34,074 nucleotides of DNA from Candidatus Tritonobacter lacicola (GTDB taxonomy: Bacteria; Auribacterota; Tritonobacteria; Tritonobacterales; Tritonobacteraceae): positions 1-34,074 of the forward strand of contig JAVCDC010000056.1 of assembly GCA_030765135.1 (NCBI GenBank). The letters are read 5' to 3'. The notes below the pieces were generated by a model. The model searched no databases and was not told where the DNA came from. It saw only the letters and a program-made list of their open reading frames with translations. Below, in pieces: positions 8,132 to 16,013 of this stretch (within the stretch, counting starts at the first letter, position 1; each line of letters opens with the position of its first letter). The position numbers and the translations under genes are program-made.

Positions 8132-9106
8132 TTAGTAAAGAAAACAGGCCACCTCATGCCCTCCACCGGCGTCCTTCAGGGGGGGGTACTTCTGTTCGCA
8201 CACCCCCATCTTCTCAGGGCACCGCGGATGGAAGTGGCAGCCCGGCGGGGGACTTATCGGTGACGGCACGTCCCCTCCAAGGACGATCACCTTCCGCCGG
8301 GATGAGGGGTCCGGAACGGGCACGGCGGAGAACAGCGCCCTCGTGTAGGGGTGAAGGGGATTCTCGGAGATGGCATCCCCGCCGGCCATCTCGACAATCC
8401 TTCCCAAGTACATGACGGCTATCTCGTCGCTCATATGCTCCACGACCCTGAGGTCGTGGGATATAAACAGGTAAGACAAACCGTAATCATCTTGAAGGTC
8501 TCTCAGCAGGTTGAGTATCTGGGACTGGACGGATACGTCCAGGGCGGATACCGGCTCGTCGCATACGATCAGCTTCGGCCTGAGTGCGATAGCCCTGGCT
8601 ATGCAGATCCTCTGACGCTGCCCGCCACTGAACTCATGGGGATAGCTGTTGACATGCCCGCCGGAGAGGCCGACTTTCTCGAGGAGCCCCCGCACGATGT
8701 CCAGCCTCTCGCGCCTCTTCGCGACCCTGTGTATGGCCAGAGGCTCTCCAACGATCGCCCCGACTGTCATGCGGGGATTGAGCGAGGAAAACGGATCCTG
8801 GAAGATGATCTGCATGTTCCGCCTTATCCTGCGCATCTCCCTTGTATTGAGGTCGCGGATCGACACACCGTCGAACACAACTTCCCCGGAGGTCGGTTCC
8901 CACAACCTGACCAGCGCCCTGGCCAGGGTGGTCTTCCCGCACCCGCTCTCCCCCACGAGGCCAAGCGTCCGCCTCCTGCCTATATCGAAGGATACTCCGT
9001 CAACGGCCCTAACGTAACCATGGGTCCGGGAGAAGACTCCGGACCTCAAGGGAAAATATTTCTTCAGATTCTCTACCTGAAGCAATCTATCGTTTGAATC
9101 TTTCAT
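8132..9106 (-). CDS. oppF: Peptide ABC transporter ATP-binding protein, OppF/DppF type
   Basis: A 324-residue ATPase of the oligopeptide/dipeptide import family. Walker [10 protein letters not shown] (about 54-62), Q-loop FQDPFSSLNPRM, signature FSGGQRQR, Walker B VCDEP, H-loop ISHD, and the family-specific C-terminal extension PPGCHFHPRC are all present. AGGGCAG precedes the ATG. It pairs with the OppD-type ATPase just upstream to form the heterodimeric motor of a peptide importer. No permease (OppB/C) or binding protein is in the window, so the substrate, and whether it is Opp or Dpp, is undecided. Confidence 0.92.
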   Translation of the reverse strand: MKDSNDRLLQVENLKKYFPLRSGVFSRTHGYVRAVDGVSFDIGRRRTLGLVGESGCGKTTLARALVRLWEPTSGEVVFDGVSIRDLNTREMRRIRRNMQIIFQDPFSSLNPRMTVGAIVGEPLAIHRVAKRRERLDIVRGLLEKVGLSGGHVNSYPHEFSGGQRQRICIARAIALRPKLIVCDEPVSALDVSVQSQILNLLRDLQDDYGLSYLFISHDLRVVEHMSDEIAVMYLGRIVEMAGGDAISENPLHPYTRALFSAVPVPDPSSRRKVIVLGGDVPSPISPPPGCHFHPRCPEKMGVCEQKYPPLKDAGGGHEVACFLY

Positions 9107-9121
9107 CTGCCCTAAGATTAT

Positions 9122-9195
9122 TAGGACGCAGATTTACATGATTACCAAGATTTTACATCTTCTATCTGCGCTAATCTGCGACGATCTGCGTCCTA
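9122..9195. repeat. Phased ATCTGCG inverted repeat between oppD and oppF
   Basis: Outer arms TAGGACGCAGAT (9122-9133) and ATCTGCGTCCTA (9184-9195) are perfect inverted 12-mers. The right arm contains ATCTGCG three times at exactly 10-base spacing (9164, 9174, 9184). The oppD TAG stop (9193-9195) is part of the right arm. A second copy with the same architecture is at 31588-31657. Confidence 0.8.
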
Positions 9196-10191
9196 TATAT
9201 TTTCTTGTCGTTTGCCTTTTTCTCTGATTTTTTCGGCGAAGTGGCACGCCGCATACCTTTCCGGCTCGATTTTCCGCAGCGACGGCGCGTCCGTACCGCA
9301 CACGGCCTCCGCGTACCCGCACCGCGGGTGGAACCGGCATCCCGGAGGAAAGTCCAGGGGATCGGGGACGCTTCCCGGAATTGCCTTCAGCCTATCCGAC
9401 TTTCCCTTAATCCCCGGTATGGATCCGAGAAGACCGACTGTATAGGGATGGAACGGCCGGCGATACAGGTCGGCAGCCCCTCCGGTCTCGACTATCACCC
9501 CGCCATACATAACCGCGACGTCGTCTGCCATGCCCGCGACAACGCCGAGGTCGTGAGTTATGAGAAGTATCGACATGCCCGTCTCGTCTCGGAGCACGCG
9601 CAGCAGATCGAGGATCTGGGCCTGGATTGTGACATCCAGGGCCGTGGTAGGCTCATCGGCGATTAAAATTTTAGGCATGCACGAGAGGGCCATTGCGATC
9701 ATCACCCGCTGCTGCATGCCGCCTGACATCTGATGGGGATAATCGTTCGCCCTTATCTCAGGCGACGGGATGCCCACGCGCTCCAGCATATCAATGGTCC
9801 TTCGCCTGAGTTCTTTTCCCCGGAGCCCCTGGTGGAGGGCGATCGCCTCTCCTATCTGGTTGCCGACCGTGAAGACGGGGTTGAGAGAGCTGGCGGGCTC
9901 CTGAAATATCATGGAGATTTCATTCCCCCGGATATGACGCATTCGGGATTCGGAGAGCCGGAGAAGATCCTGGCCGGCATATACAACCATCCCGCCGCAG
10001 ATCTCCCCCGGGGGAGAGGGAATGAGTCTCAGGATCGAGAGGGCGGTCACGGTCTTCCCGCAGCCGCTCTCGCCGACCAGGCCGAGAGTCCTGCCCTCGT
10101 CGAGGGTGAAGCTCACTCCGTCAACGGCCCTCGCGGTACCGCCGGGCAGGTGAAAAACCGTCCTGAGATCATTTACCTGGAGGAGGGCCAT
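9193..10191 (-). CDS. oppD: Peptide ABC transporter ATP-binding protein, OppD/DppD type
   Basis: A 332-residue ATPase, partner of the OppF-type subunit downstream. Walker [10 protein letters not shown]-loop [10 protein letters not shown], signature MSGGMQQR, Walker B ILIADEP, ITHD switch and the C-terminal [10 protein letters not shown] extension with paired cysteines are visible. It starts at ATG 10191, 45 bases after secG, with no good ribosome site visible. The last residues (KRQENI) run up to the ATCTGCG repeat, which provides the stop codon. Permease and binding-protein genes are not seen nearby. Confidence 0.92.
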   Translation of the reverse strand: MALLQVNDLRTVFHLPGGTARAVDGVSFTLDEGRTLGLVGESGCGKTVTALSILRLIPSPPGEICGGMVVYAGQDLLRLSESRMRHIRGNEISMIFQEPASSLNPVFTVGNQIGEAIALHQGLRGKELRRRTIDMLERVGIPSPEIRANDYPHQMSGGMQQRVMIAMALSCMPKILIADEPTTALDVTIQAQILDLLRVLRDETGMSILLITHDLGVVAGMADDVAVMYGGVIVETGGAADLYRRPFHPYTVGLLGSIPGIKGKSDRLKAIPGSVPDPLDFPPGCRFHPRCGYAEAVCGTDAPSLRKIEPERYAACHFAEKIREKGKRQENI

Positions 10192-10236
10192 ATCTTGAGC
10201 AACGGTTCCGGTAAAAAGGAGAGCGGGACGCCGGCG

Positions 10237-10542
10237 CTATTCCGGAGAAGCCGGGACAGAGGGAGCGGGGGCGCCCTCCTCCGTGTCGACCAACCCCTCT
10301 ATGAGGGACTCCCCGCGGTGAGTCGAAAGCATCGCAAGCACCAGGGACGTAACCATAAAGGTTACGGCAAGCACCGTGGTTATCTTTGTGAGGATATCGC
10401 CCGTCCGAGTCCCGAAGATGGTCTGCCCCCCGCCGGCGCCGAACGCACCAGCAAGCCCCTCGTCCTTGCTGGACTGCATCAGCACGATGACGACGAGCAG
10501 CACACAGCACACCACGTGAAATACTAAAATTACTGTAAACAT
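10237..10542 (-). CDS. secG: Preprotein translocase subunit SecG
   Basis: A 101-residue SecG, the small non-essential subunit of the SecYEG protein-export channel in the inner membrane. Two membrane helices (about 3-22 and 50-72) flank the conserved loop VLMQSSKDEGLAGAFG and GGGQTIFGTRTGD. The C-terminal tail is Pro/Ala/Glu-rich and not conserved. GGAGG precedes the ATG. Placement after tpiA is common in bacteria, where secG often follows the triose-phosphate isomerase gene. Confidence 0.92.
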   Translation of the reverse strand: MFTVILVFHVVCCVLLVVIVLMQSSKDEGLAGAFGAGGGQTIFGTRTGDILTKITTVLAVTFMVTSLVLAMLSTHRGESLIEGLVDTEEGAPAPSVPASPE

Positions 10543-10582
10543 CTTATTCCTCCACTTGTGAAATCAATAACCGACAATAACC

Positions 10583-10727
10583 AAGATACAAGATGCAATA
10601 ACCAAACAATATTCAAAATTCAAATAACCAAACCCAGCAGTCTCAGCTTAAAGACCAAATCCGTTTCTGTTTGGTGATTGATTATTGGTCATTAGTGTTT
10701 GTTTGTATCTTGTATCTTGTACCTTAA
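10583..10727. repeat. AAGATACAAGAT-type degenerate inverted repeat between tpiA and secG
   Basis: The 224-base spacer 10543-10766 is AT-rich and gene-free. Left arm material (AAGATACAAGAT, then CAATAACCAAACAAT, 10583-10610) is mirrored by the right part (TTTGGTGATTGATTATTGG, then GTATCTTGTATCTTGTACCTT, about 10669-10724). ATCTTGT repeats in tandem at 7-base steps. The same motif set recurs at 25748-25903. Confidence 0.65.
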
Positions 10728-10766
10728 TTACAAGGTCGGCGCGATGATTCATGAGTTTCATGAATC

Positions 10767-11516
10767 TCAAGACAGAACTATTCTGCAAAAGGACTCGGCT
10801 TTCAGGCTGGCGCCGCCAACCAGGGCGCCGTCGATGTCGGGCTGCGAGAGGATGCCGCCCGCGTTGTCCGGGTTAACGCTCCCGCCGTACTGGATCCTGA
10901 CCTCATCGGCCGCCTCCCTGCCGAAACTCTCAGCGATCAGCGACCGTATAAAAGCGTGCACCTCCTGTGCCTGAACGGGCGTGGCGGTCCGCCCTGTGCC
11001 GATGGCCCAGATAGGCTCGTAGGCTATGACGCACCGCTTGATGTCCTCGCCGCTTATGCCCGCCAATGACCGCGTGAACTGCTTGCTGACTATCTCTCTC
11101 GTTACACCGGCCTCTCTTTTCTCGAGCGTTTCTCCCACGCAGACGATCGGGGACAAGCCGTTCTCGAGGCAGGCCTTTATCTTCCTGTTGACCACGGCGT
11201 CCGTCTCCCCGAAGAGTCCCCTCCTCTCGGAGTGGCCGAGTATAACGTACCTGCAACCCAGCGCCTTGAGCATGGGCGGGGAGATCTCTCCAGTGTAGGC
11301 GCCCGACTGCTCCCAGTACATATTCTGTGCCCCGAGCTCTATGGCGGTCCCGTATATTATCTCGCCCACGCGGGCGATGGACGTGAAGGGAGGGCAGAGG
11401 ACGACTTCCGGGTCGTCAATTTCGAAGAGACTGCTCTTTATGGCGGAAGCGAGAGCGACCGACTCATCGATCGTCTCGTTCATCTTCCAGTTTCCTGCAA
11501 TGATCCTTTTTCTCAT
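10767..11516 (-). CDS. tpiA: Triose-phosphate isomerase
   Basis: A 249-residue TIM-barrel enzyme that interconverts dihydroxyacetone phosphate and glyceraldehyde 3-phosphate in glycolysis. Catalytic residues are present: Asn9 and Lys11 (NWKMN), His95 (LGHSERR) and Glu167 in YEPIWAIGTG. The phosphate-binding IQYGGSV and GGASL motifs are present near the C-terminus. The start is ATG with only a weak upstream GTGAG. It is the third gene of gap-pgk-tpiA, 38 bases after pgk. Confidence 0.97.
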   Translation of the reverse strand: MRKRIIAGNWKMNETIDESVALASAIKSSLFEIDDPEVVLCPPFTSIARVGEIIYGTAIELGAQNMYWEQSGAYTGEISPPMLKALGCRYVILGHSERRGLFGETDAVVNRKIKACLENGLSPIVCVGETLEKREAGVTREIVSKQFTRSLAGISGEDIKRCVIAYEPIWAIGTGRTATPVQAQEVHAFIRSLIAESFGREAADEVRIQYGGSVNPDNAGGILSQPDIDGALVGGASLKAESFCRIVLS

Positions 11517-11554
11517 AAATTAGCTCACTTTGTTCGCAAATTCATCCTCATCTG

Positions 11555-12742
11555 TCACTTATTGCTCAAGCTGGCTATTCCGGGAAGCTCACGCCCCTCG
11601 AGATACTCCAGGGCAGCGCCGCCGCCCGTAGATATATGGGTAAACCTGTCCTGGAGGCCGCAACGCTTGACGGCGGCCACGGAGTCGCCGCCCCCGACAA
11701 TCGAGGTCGCAGAGGACCCGGCGATCGCCCTAGCTATCGCCATGGTGCCGACAGCGAACTGCTCGATCTCGAATACTCCCATGGGGCCGTTCCAGAGTAT
11801 CGTATGAGCCCCATCGATGACCTTCTTATACGCCTCGATCGTACCGGGGCCAATGTCAAGCCCCATCATCCCCTCAGGGATCGCCTCACCATCGGTCACG
11901 CGAGCCTCGGCATCGGCAGCCGGAGCCGGCGCAATGACGTGGTCGGAGGGGAGAAAGAAACCCTTTCCGCTGCTTTCGGCATTCCTCATTATATCCAGCG
12001 CCACGCCGAGACTGGCATCCTCCACGAGGCTCTTTCCGACCTCGACGCCGCGCGCCTTGAGGAAGGTGTAGGACATGGCGCCCCCGATAAGAAGGGAGTC
12101 GGCCTTCCGGATAAAATTTTCCAGGATCCCTATCTTGTCGGATACCTTCGCGCCGCCGAAGATAGCGACAAAGGGCCGCCCGGGAGCAGCCAGGACGCCG
12201 CCGAGGTATCTGATCTCCTTCTCCATGAGGTACCCGGCGGCGCACTTATCAAAGTACTTCGTAACGCCTGCGACCGAAGCATGGGCGCGGTGAGCGGTGC
12301 CGAAAGCGTCGTCTATATACACGTCTGCCAGGCGCGCGAGCGCCCGCGCGAACACGTCATTATTCTCCTTCTCCTCCCCGTGGAAGCGGAGGTTTTCAAG
12401 AAGGAGAACATCGCCGTCCGCCATGCCGCCAACCGCCTCCTCGACGTCCTTTCCAACGCAGTCGTCGAGCTTCTTTACGTCCTTGCCGAGGAGTGCCGAG
12501 AGCCTCTCCGCGACCGGGTCCATCCTGAGGCTCTCCACGGCCTTTCCTTTCGGCCTCCCCAGGTGGCTCATTAAAATCACCTTTCCACCGCTCTCGATAA
12601 CGTGCCTGATGGTGGGAAGGGCCGCTGCAATCCGAGTGTCGTCGGCGACCTTCCCGGCGTCGGTCAGGGGGACGTTGAAATCGACCCTGATGAGGACGCG
12701 CCTGCCCCTCAGATCCAGGTCATCTATCGTCAGCTTCGCCAT
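11555..12742 (-). CDS. pgk: Phosphoglycerate kinase
   Basis: A 395-residue monomeric glycolytic kinase (1,3-bisphosphoglycerate + ADP to 3-phosphoglycerate + ATP). Hallmarks are RVDFNVPL at the N-terminus, [18 protein letters not shown], the [10 protein letters not shown] segment, the NGPMGVFE loop and GGGDSVAAV near the C-terminus. The length is normal. The start ATG lacks a clear ribosome site at the usual distance; a 12-bp AT-rich hairpin sits 3 bases upstream with AGGGA at its loop. It lies between gap and tpiA. Confidence 0.97.
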   Translation of the reverse strand: MAKLTIDDLDLRGRRVLIRVDFNVPLTDAGKVADDTRIAAALPTIRHVIESGGKVILMSHLGRPKGKAVESLRMDPVAERLSALLGKDVKKLDDCVGKDVEEAVGGMADGDVLLLENLRFHGEEKENNDVFARALARLADVYIDDAFGTAHRAHASVAGVTKYFDKCAAGYLMEKEIRYLGGVLAAPGRPFVAIFGGAKVSDKIGILENFIRKADSLLIGGAMSYTFLKARGVEVGKSLVEDASLGVALDIMRNAESSGKGFFLPSDHVIAPAPAADAEARVTDGEAIPEGMMGLDIGPGTIEAYKKVIDGAHTILWNGPMGVFEIEQFAVGTMAIARAIAGSSATSIVGGGDSVAAVKRCGLQDRFTHISTGGGAALEYLEGRELPGIASLSNK

Positions 12743-12745
12743 CTT

Positions 12746-12772
12746 ATAAAATTTTTCCCTGAAAAATTTTAT
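12746..12772 (-). promoter_or_regulatory. AT-rich hairpin directly upstream of pgk start
   Basis: On the minus strand ATAAAATTTTTC and GAAAAATTTTAT are perfect 12-base complements with a 3-base AGG loop, ending 3 bases before the pgk ATG. The only Shine-Dalgarno-like bases in the gap-pgk spacer (AGGGA) are at the loop. This could be a translational control element, an RNA processing site or a weak intrinsic terminator. The structure is observed; the function is inference. Confidence 0.5.
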
Positions 12773-12791
12773 CGCTCCACGATTTTACTTC

Positions 12792-13790
12792 TCATTTTGC
12801 CATCAGCGCGATTAGGTCGGCCAGGCGGCAGCAGTAGCCCCACTCGTTGTCGTACCAGCCTACCACCTTGATCAGACGCTTCTCCGCGACATAAGTGGAC
12901 GGCGCGTCAAATATGCATGACGCCGGGTGACCTACGATGTCCTGCAGAACTACCCCGTCATCGCTGTACTCGAGTATCCCCTTCATCCCGGCAGAGGCGG
13001 CTCTCTTCATCGCGGCGTTCACCTCTTCCACGGTCGCGTCCTTCTTAACATATACCGTGAGGTCCGTGATGGAGCCGCAGGGTGTCGGCACCCTCACGGC
13101 GAGGCCGTTGAGCTTGCCCGAGAGCTCGGGTATGATCTTACCGATGGCTTTCGCAGCCCCGGTCGTCGTCGGCACGATGTTCACGGCCGCCGCGCGCCCG
13201 CGCCTCGGGTCCTTGTGAGGGGCGTCCACGAGGCACTGATCCGCAGTGTAGGAGTGGATCGTCGTCATGAGGCCGCTCTCGACGCCGAATGTGTCGTTGA
13301 GCACCTTCACCATCGGCGCGAGACAGTTCGTCGTGCAGGACGCGTTCGAGACTATCCTGTCATCCGCCCCGAGCGTATCTTCGTTGACTCCCACGATGAT
13401 CATCGCATCGATCTCGTCCTTTGCGGGAACGGTGAGCAGCACCTTCTTGGCGCCCGCCTTGATGTGTTTCTCGAGCTCCGCCTTCTTCCTGAATATTCCC
13501 GTCGACTCGACGGCGATCTCCACGCCCAGGTCCTTCCAGGGAAGCCCGGCGGGGTCCTTCTCGGAAAGGGTCAGTATCTTCTTACCGTCAACAATGATGG
13601 CTCCTTCAGCCGCCTCCACCGAGCCCGGATACCGGCCGTGCACCGAATCGTACTTGAGAAGGTAGGCCAGCGTTGGGGTATCAACTATATCGTTGACGGC
13701 CACGACGTCGAACCGGCTGTCCCGCATAAGGATGCGGAAAAGAATCCTCCCGATCCTCCCGAATCCGTTTATTCCTATCTTGATGCTCAT
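12792..13790 (-). CDS. gap: Glyceraldehyde-3-phosphate dehydrogenase
   Basis: A 332-residue NAD-type GAPDH. The ATG at 13790 is chosen because GGAGG lies directly upstream and the protein starts with the Rossmann motif GINGFGRIGR. Catalytic Cys152 is in SNASCTTNC and His179 in TIHSYT. Asp34 in VNDI at the end of the second strand fits NAD preference. WYDNEWGY is at the C-terminus. It is first in the gap-pgk-tpiA run and has a near-consensus promoter upstream. Confidence 0.97.
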   Translation of the reverse strand: MSIKIGINGFGRIGRILFRILMRDSRFDVVAVNDIVDTPTLAYLLKYDSVHGRYPGSVEAAEGAIIVDGKKILTLSEKDPAGLPWKDLGVEIAVESTGIFRKKAELEKHIKAGAKKVLLTVPAKDEIDAMIIVGVNEDTLGADDRIVSNASCTTNCLAPMVKVLNDTFGVESGLMTTIHSYTADQCLVDAPHKDPRRGRAAAVNIVPTTTGAAKAIGKIIPELSGKLNGLAVRVPTPCGSITDLTVYVKKDATVEEVNAAMKRAASAGMKGILEYSDDGVVLQDIVGHPASCIFDAPSTYVAEKRLIKVVGWYDNEWGYCCRLADLIALMAK

Positions 13791-13824
13791 ACGTACCTCC
13801 TGGATTTCAGATAACTGTTGCCCT

Positions 13825-13852
13825 ATTCTATGGGGACATCTGCATATGTCAA
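13825..13852 (-). promoter_or_regulatory. Promoter of the gap-pgk-tpiA operon
   Basis: On the minus strand a perfect TTGACA (13847-13852) is followed after 16 bases by TAGAAT (13825-13830). This predicts a start about 28 bases before the gap ATG. It is the best sigma-70-type promoter match seen in the window. Confidence 0.7.
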
Positions 13853-13875
13853 GGTTGAAAGCCGTTAATAAAGGA

Positions 13876-13947
13876 CCAATAAACAACAAACAATTAACGA
13901 TTAGCGATTAGCGATAACCAATGAACAATTAGCAATTTCCAGTTACT
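13876..13947. repeat. Degenerate CGATTAG / ACCAAT spacer repeat
   Basis: The comF-gap spacer holds ACCAATAAAC, ACAATTAACGATTAGCGATTAG, ATAACCAATGAACAATTAG: variants of the same short AT-rich words found in other spacers, here upstream of the gap promoter. No gene is visible. Confidence 0.55.
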
Positions 13948-13986
13948 AAGGGGAGTATGCAATTAGATTGTACACACCAAGTCCCC

Positions 13987-14739
13987 TCATCCCAGAATAT
14001 CACGGGCCGCCGTGATGGCGATTACGCTCTCAGCCCCGGCGCGGAGAAGGACCCTGGAGCACTCGTCGAGCGTCGAGCCGGTCGTGTAAACGTCGTCGAC
14101 AAGAAAAAAGCGCCTGTTTTTGACCGTGCGCCTGTCGGCCACCCGGAAACAACCCTTTATGTTCTCCCTTCTCTGGCTCCTCGTCAGGCCGACCTGGAAA
14201 GCCGGCTGTGTCAACCTCCGCAGAACCTTCAACTCCACCTTCAGGCCGAGAAGACCGGCAAGGCGCCTGGCTATCTCCCCGGCCTGATTATACCCCCTCC
14301 CCCTCAGTCGAGCCCGGTGAATGGGGACGGGCACCACCACCTCCTCTCCGGAGACTTCGACGCGCCCTTTCATGGCATCAGCGATTGCCGCGGCGAAGAA
14401 CCCGGCAAGATACGCGCGGCCCGAGTACTTGAAAACGTGGATAAGCTCCTTCACCGGCCCTTCGTAAACAAATGCGGATATCGCGCGGAAGAAGTAGCGG
14501 CGCGTCATCCGGCACTCGCCGCAGAGGAATCCGTCTCCCGCCGGCAAGGCTTCAGGCAGGGGGAGGCCGCAGCCGGCGCACGCCCTGCCCCGGATAAAAC
14601 ATGTCTCACGGAGACAGTCGGGACAGAGCGGTGAATCCTCGAACGGGCTCAACCCCGCACCGCAGACGGGACAGTTTGCCGGATACACGAGGTTGATCAC
14701 GGCAAGATAGAGCGCCCTGAGAATCCCCATGCCTCTCAT
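13987..14739 (-). CDS. comF: ComF family phosphoribosyltransferase-like protein
   Basis: A roughly 250-residue ComF/GntX-type protein. The N-terminal zinc-ribbon cysteines (CPVCG, CPDC, CAGCG, CGEC) are followed by a phosphoribosyltransferase fold with PVP(I)HRARLRGRGYNQ and the PRPP-binding loop FFLVDDVYTTGST. The family is linked to DNA uptake and recombination, but no enzymatic product is established. The start is uncertain: ATG at 14739 or 14730. A promoter places the likely transcript start on or next to the 14739 ATG. It is divergent from lptF. Confidence 0.88.
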   Translation of the reverse strand: MRGMGILRALYLAVINLVYPANCPVCGAGLSPFEDSPLCPDCLRETCFIRGRACAGCGLPLPEALPAGDGFLCGECRMTRRYFFRAISAFVYEGPVKELIHVFKYSGRAYLAGFFAAAIADAMKGRVEVSGEEVVVPVPIHRARLRGRGYNQAGEIARRLAGLLGLKVELKVLRRLTQPAFQVGLTRSQRRENIKGCFRVADRRTVKNRRFFLVDDVYTTGSTLDECSRVLLRAGAESVIAITAARDILG

Positions 14740-14746
14740 ACTGGGA

Positions 14747-14775
14747 ATTATAGAAGGAATACTCCCGCTCTTCAA
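14747..14775 (-). promoter_or_regulatory. comF promoter, possibly giving a leaderless mRNA
   Basis: On the minus strand TTGAAG (14770-14775), a 17-base spacer and a perfect TATAAT (14747-14752). The expected transcript start, 7-8 bases on, falls at the ATG at 14739. No good ribosome site precedes either candidate start codon. Confidence 0.55.
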
Positions 14776-14825
14776 GGGCGAGGTTTCCCGGCTTGATTGC
14801 CGTTGAGGTTGGCCCGGAGTTACTG

Positions 14826-14854
14826 TTGCCAATCACATGCGCCTGATATACTAT
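14826..14854 (+). promoter_or_regulatory. Possible promoter of lptF-lptG
   Basis: TTGCCA (14826-14831) followed by TATACT (14847-14852, 15-base spacing) or TACTAT (14849-14854, 17-base spacing), about 20 bases before the lptF GTG start. The match is moderate. Confidence 0.35.
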
Positions 14855-14873
14855 TGTGCACCCGGAGGAAATT

Positions 14874-16013
14874 GTGCGAATTCTTACCTCATACATCACG
14901 AAGGACCTCCTTGTATATTTTCTCGCCGCACTCCTCGTCTTCACCTTCTTCCTCGTCCTGGGAGGGAGCCTGATGGCCATGCGGGAGTTCGCCGGCAAAG
15001 GCATCGACCTCGGCCTCTTCTTGAAGTACTTCCTCATCGGCATTCCATACCTTCTCTCATTCTCGATTCCCATGTCCCTGCTTACGGCGACGCTCCTTAT
15101 CTTCGGCAGGCTCTCGGCCGACAACGAGATAACGGCCATGCGCGCTTGCGGGATTTCCATCTTCCGGATTTTCGTGCCCGCCATCCTTATCGGGGTGGCG
15201 CTCACCCTCCTCTGCGTCAGCATAAACGACACTATCTTCGCGGAGTGCCACTTCGCCAAAAGGAAGCTGGAGCGAAATATCGGGATGATGGACCCCGCCG
15301 CGTTTCTGGAGCCGGGGCGCCCGATCGACTTCTTCCCGGGCTACGACATAAACATCGAGAGCAAGGACGAGGAGAGGTTTTACAACGTCTCCATCACCGA
15401 GTGGATGGAGGGAGACAGGAGGAGGTTCATAAAGGCGAAATCGGGAAGGGTTATGCCGGCGGACGATAAGAACAAGATAACGCTGGAACTCTACGACGGG
15501 ACGCTGGAGGAGCCGGACCCCGACAAGGAGCATAAGTGGTTCATCGGCAACTTCGGTGTATATGTCGTGAAGCTGAGCGCCGATAAGGACATAAAAAAAA
15601 CCGGGGCTATCTACCGGAAGTACAAGGACCGCACCATCAGCGATCTCATCGGACTGGCGAAGGAATACGACTCCTGGACAAAGCTGAAAGGAGCCACCGA
15701 GGAGACGAAGCACGGGGCAAGGAAGATGATATCGCAGGTTCTCACGGAGATACAGGAGCGGCTCGCGCTCGCGTTCTCCTGCCTGGCCTTTGTCATCATC
15801 GGCCTGCCGCTGGCCATTAAAACCCACAGGACGGAGAAGTCCGTCGGCATTGCCATAAGCCTCCTGCTCGTCGCCTTTTTCCAGGGGGGGATCATCTTCG
15901 CGAAAGCGATCGACAAGGACTACTACCTCCGCCCCTACCTTTTCATGTGGCTCCCCAACGTGATACTCATCACGATCGGGATCATCCTCATCTACAGGAT
16001 TTCAAGAAAGTGA
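14874..16013 (+). CDS. lptF: LPS export ABC transporter permease, LptF/LptG family (first copy)
   Basis: A 379-residue inner-membrane permease of the YjgP/YjgQ family, which extracts LPS from the inner membrane together with LptB and LptC. The GTG at 14874 is chosen because GGAGG lies 5 bases upstream; an earlier GTG at 14856 lacks this. Hydrophobic segments are at about 13-35, 50-75 and 95-118 (N-terminal) and three more at the C-terminus (about 290-375), around a periplasmic beta domain. NEITAMRACGIS is the family signature before helix 3. It overlaps the next permease gene by 3 bases. Which of the pair is LptF and which LptG is assigned by order only. Confidence 0.9.
   Translation: MRILTSYITKDLLVYFLAALLVFTFFLVLGGSLMAMREFAGKGIDLGLFLKYFLIGIPYLLSFSIPMSLLTATLLIFGRLSADNEITAMRACGISIFRIFVPAILIGVALTLLCVSINDTIFAECHFAKRKLERNIGMMDPAAFLEPGRPIDFFPGYDINIESKDEERFYNVSITEWMEGDRRRFIKAKSGRVMPADDKNKITLELYDGTLEEPDPDKEHKWFIGNFGVYVVKLSADKDIKKTGAIYRKYKDRTISDLIGLAKEYDSWTKLKGATEETKHGARKMISQVLTEIQERLALAFSCLAFVIIGLPLAIKTHRTEKSVGIAISLLLVAFFQGGIIFAKAIDKDYYLRPYLFMWLPNVILITIGIILIYRISRK

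Noticed and set aside
9122-9195. CRISPR-like array
   Set aside because: The repeat words are 7 bases at 10-base steps with inverted arms, with no constant long repeats, unique spacers or cas genes.
11636-13814. Long plus-strand ORFs opposite pgk and gap (312 and 295 codons)
   Set aside because: The minus-strand genes are unmistakable enzymes with all catalytic residues. The plus frames are third-position GC artefacts.
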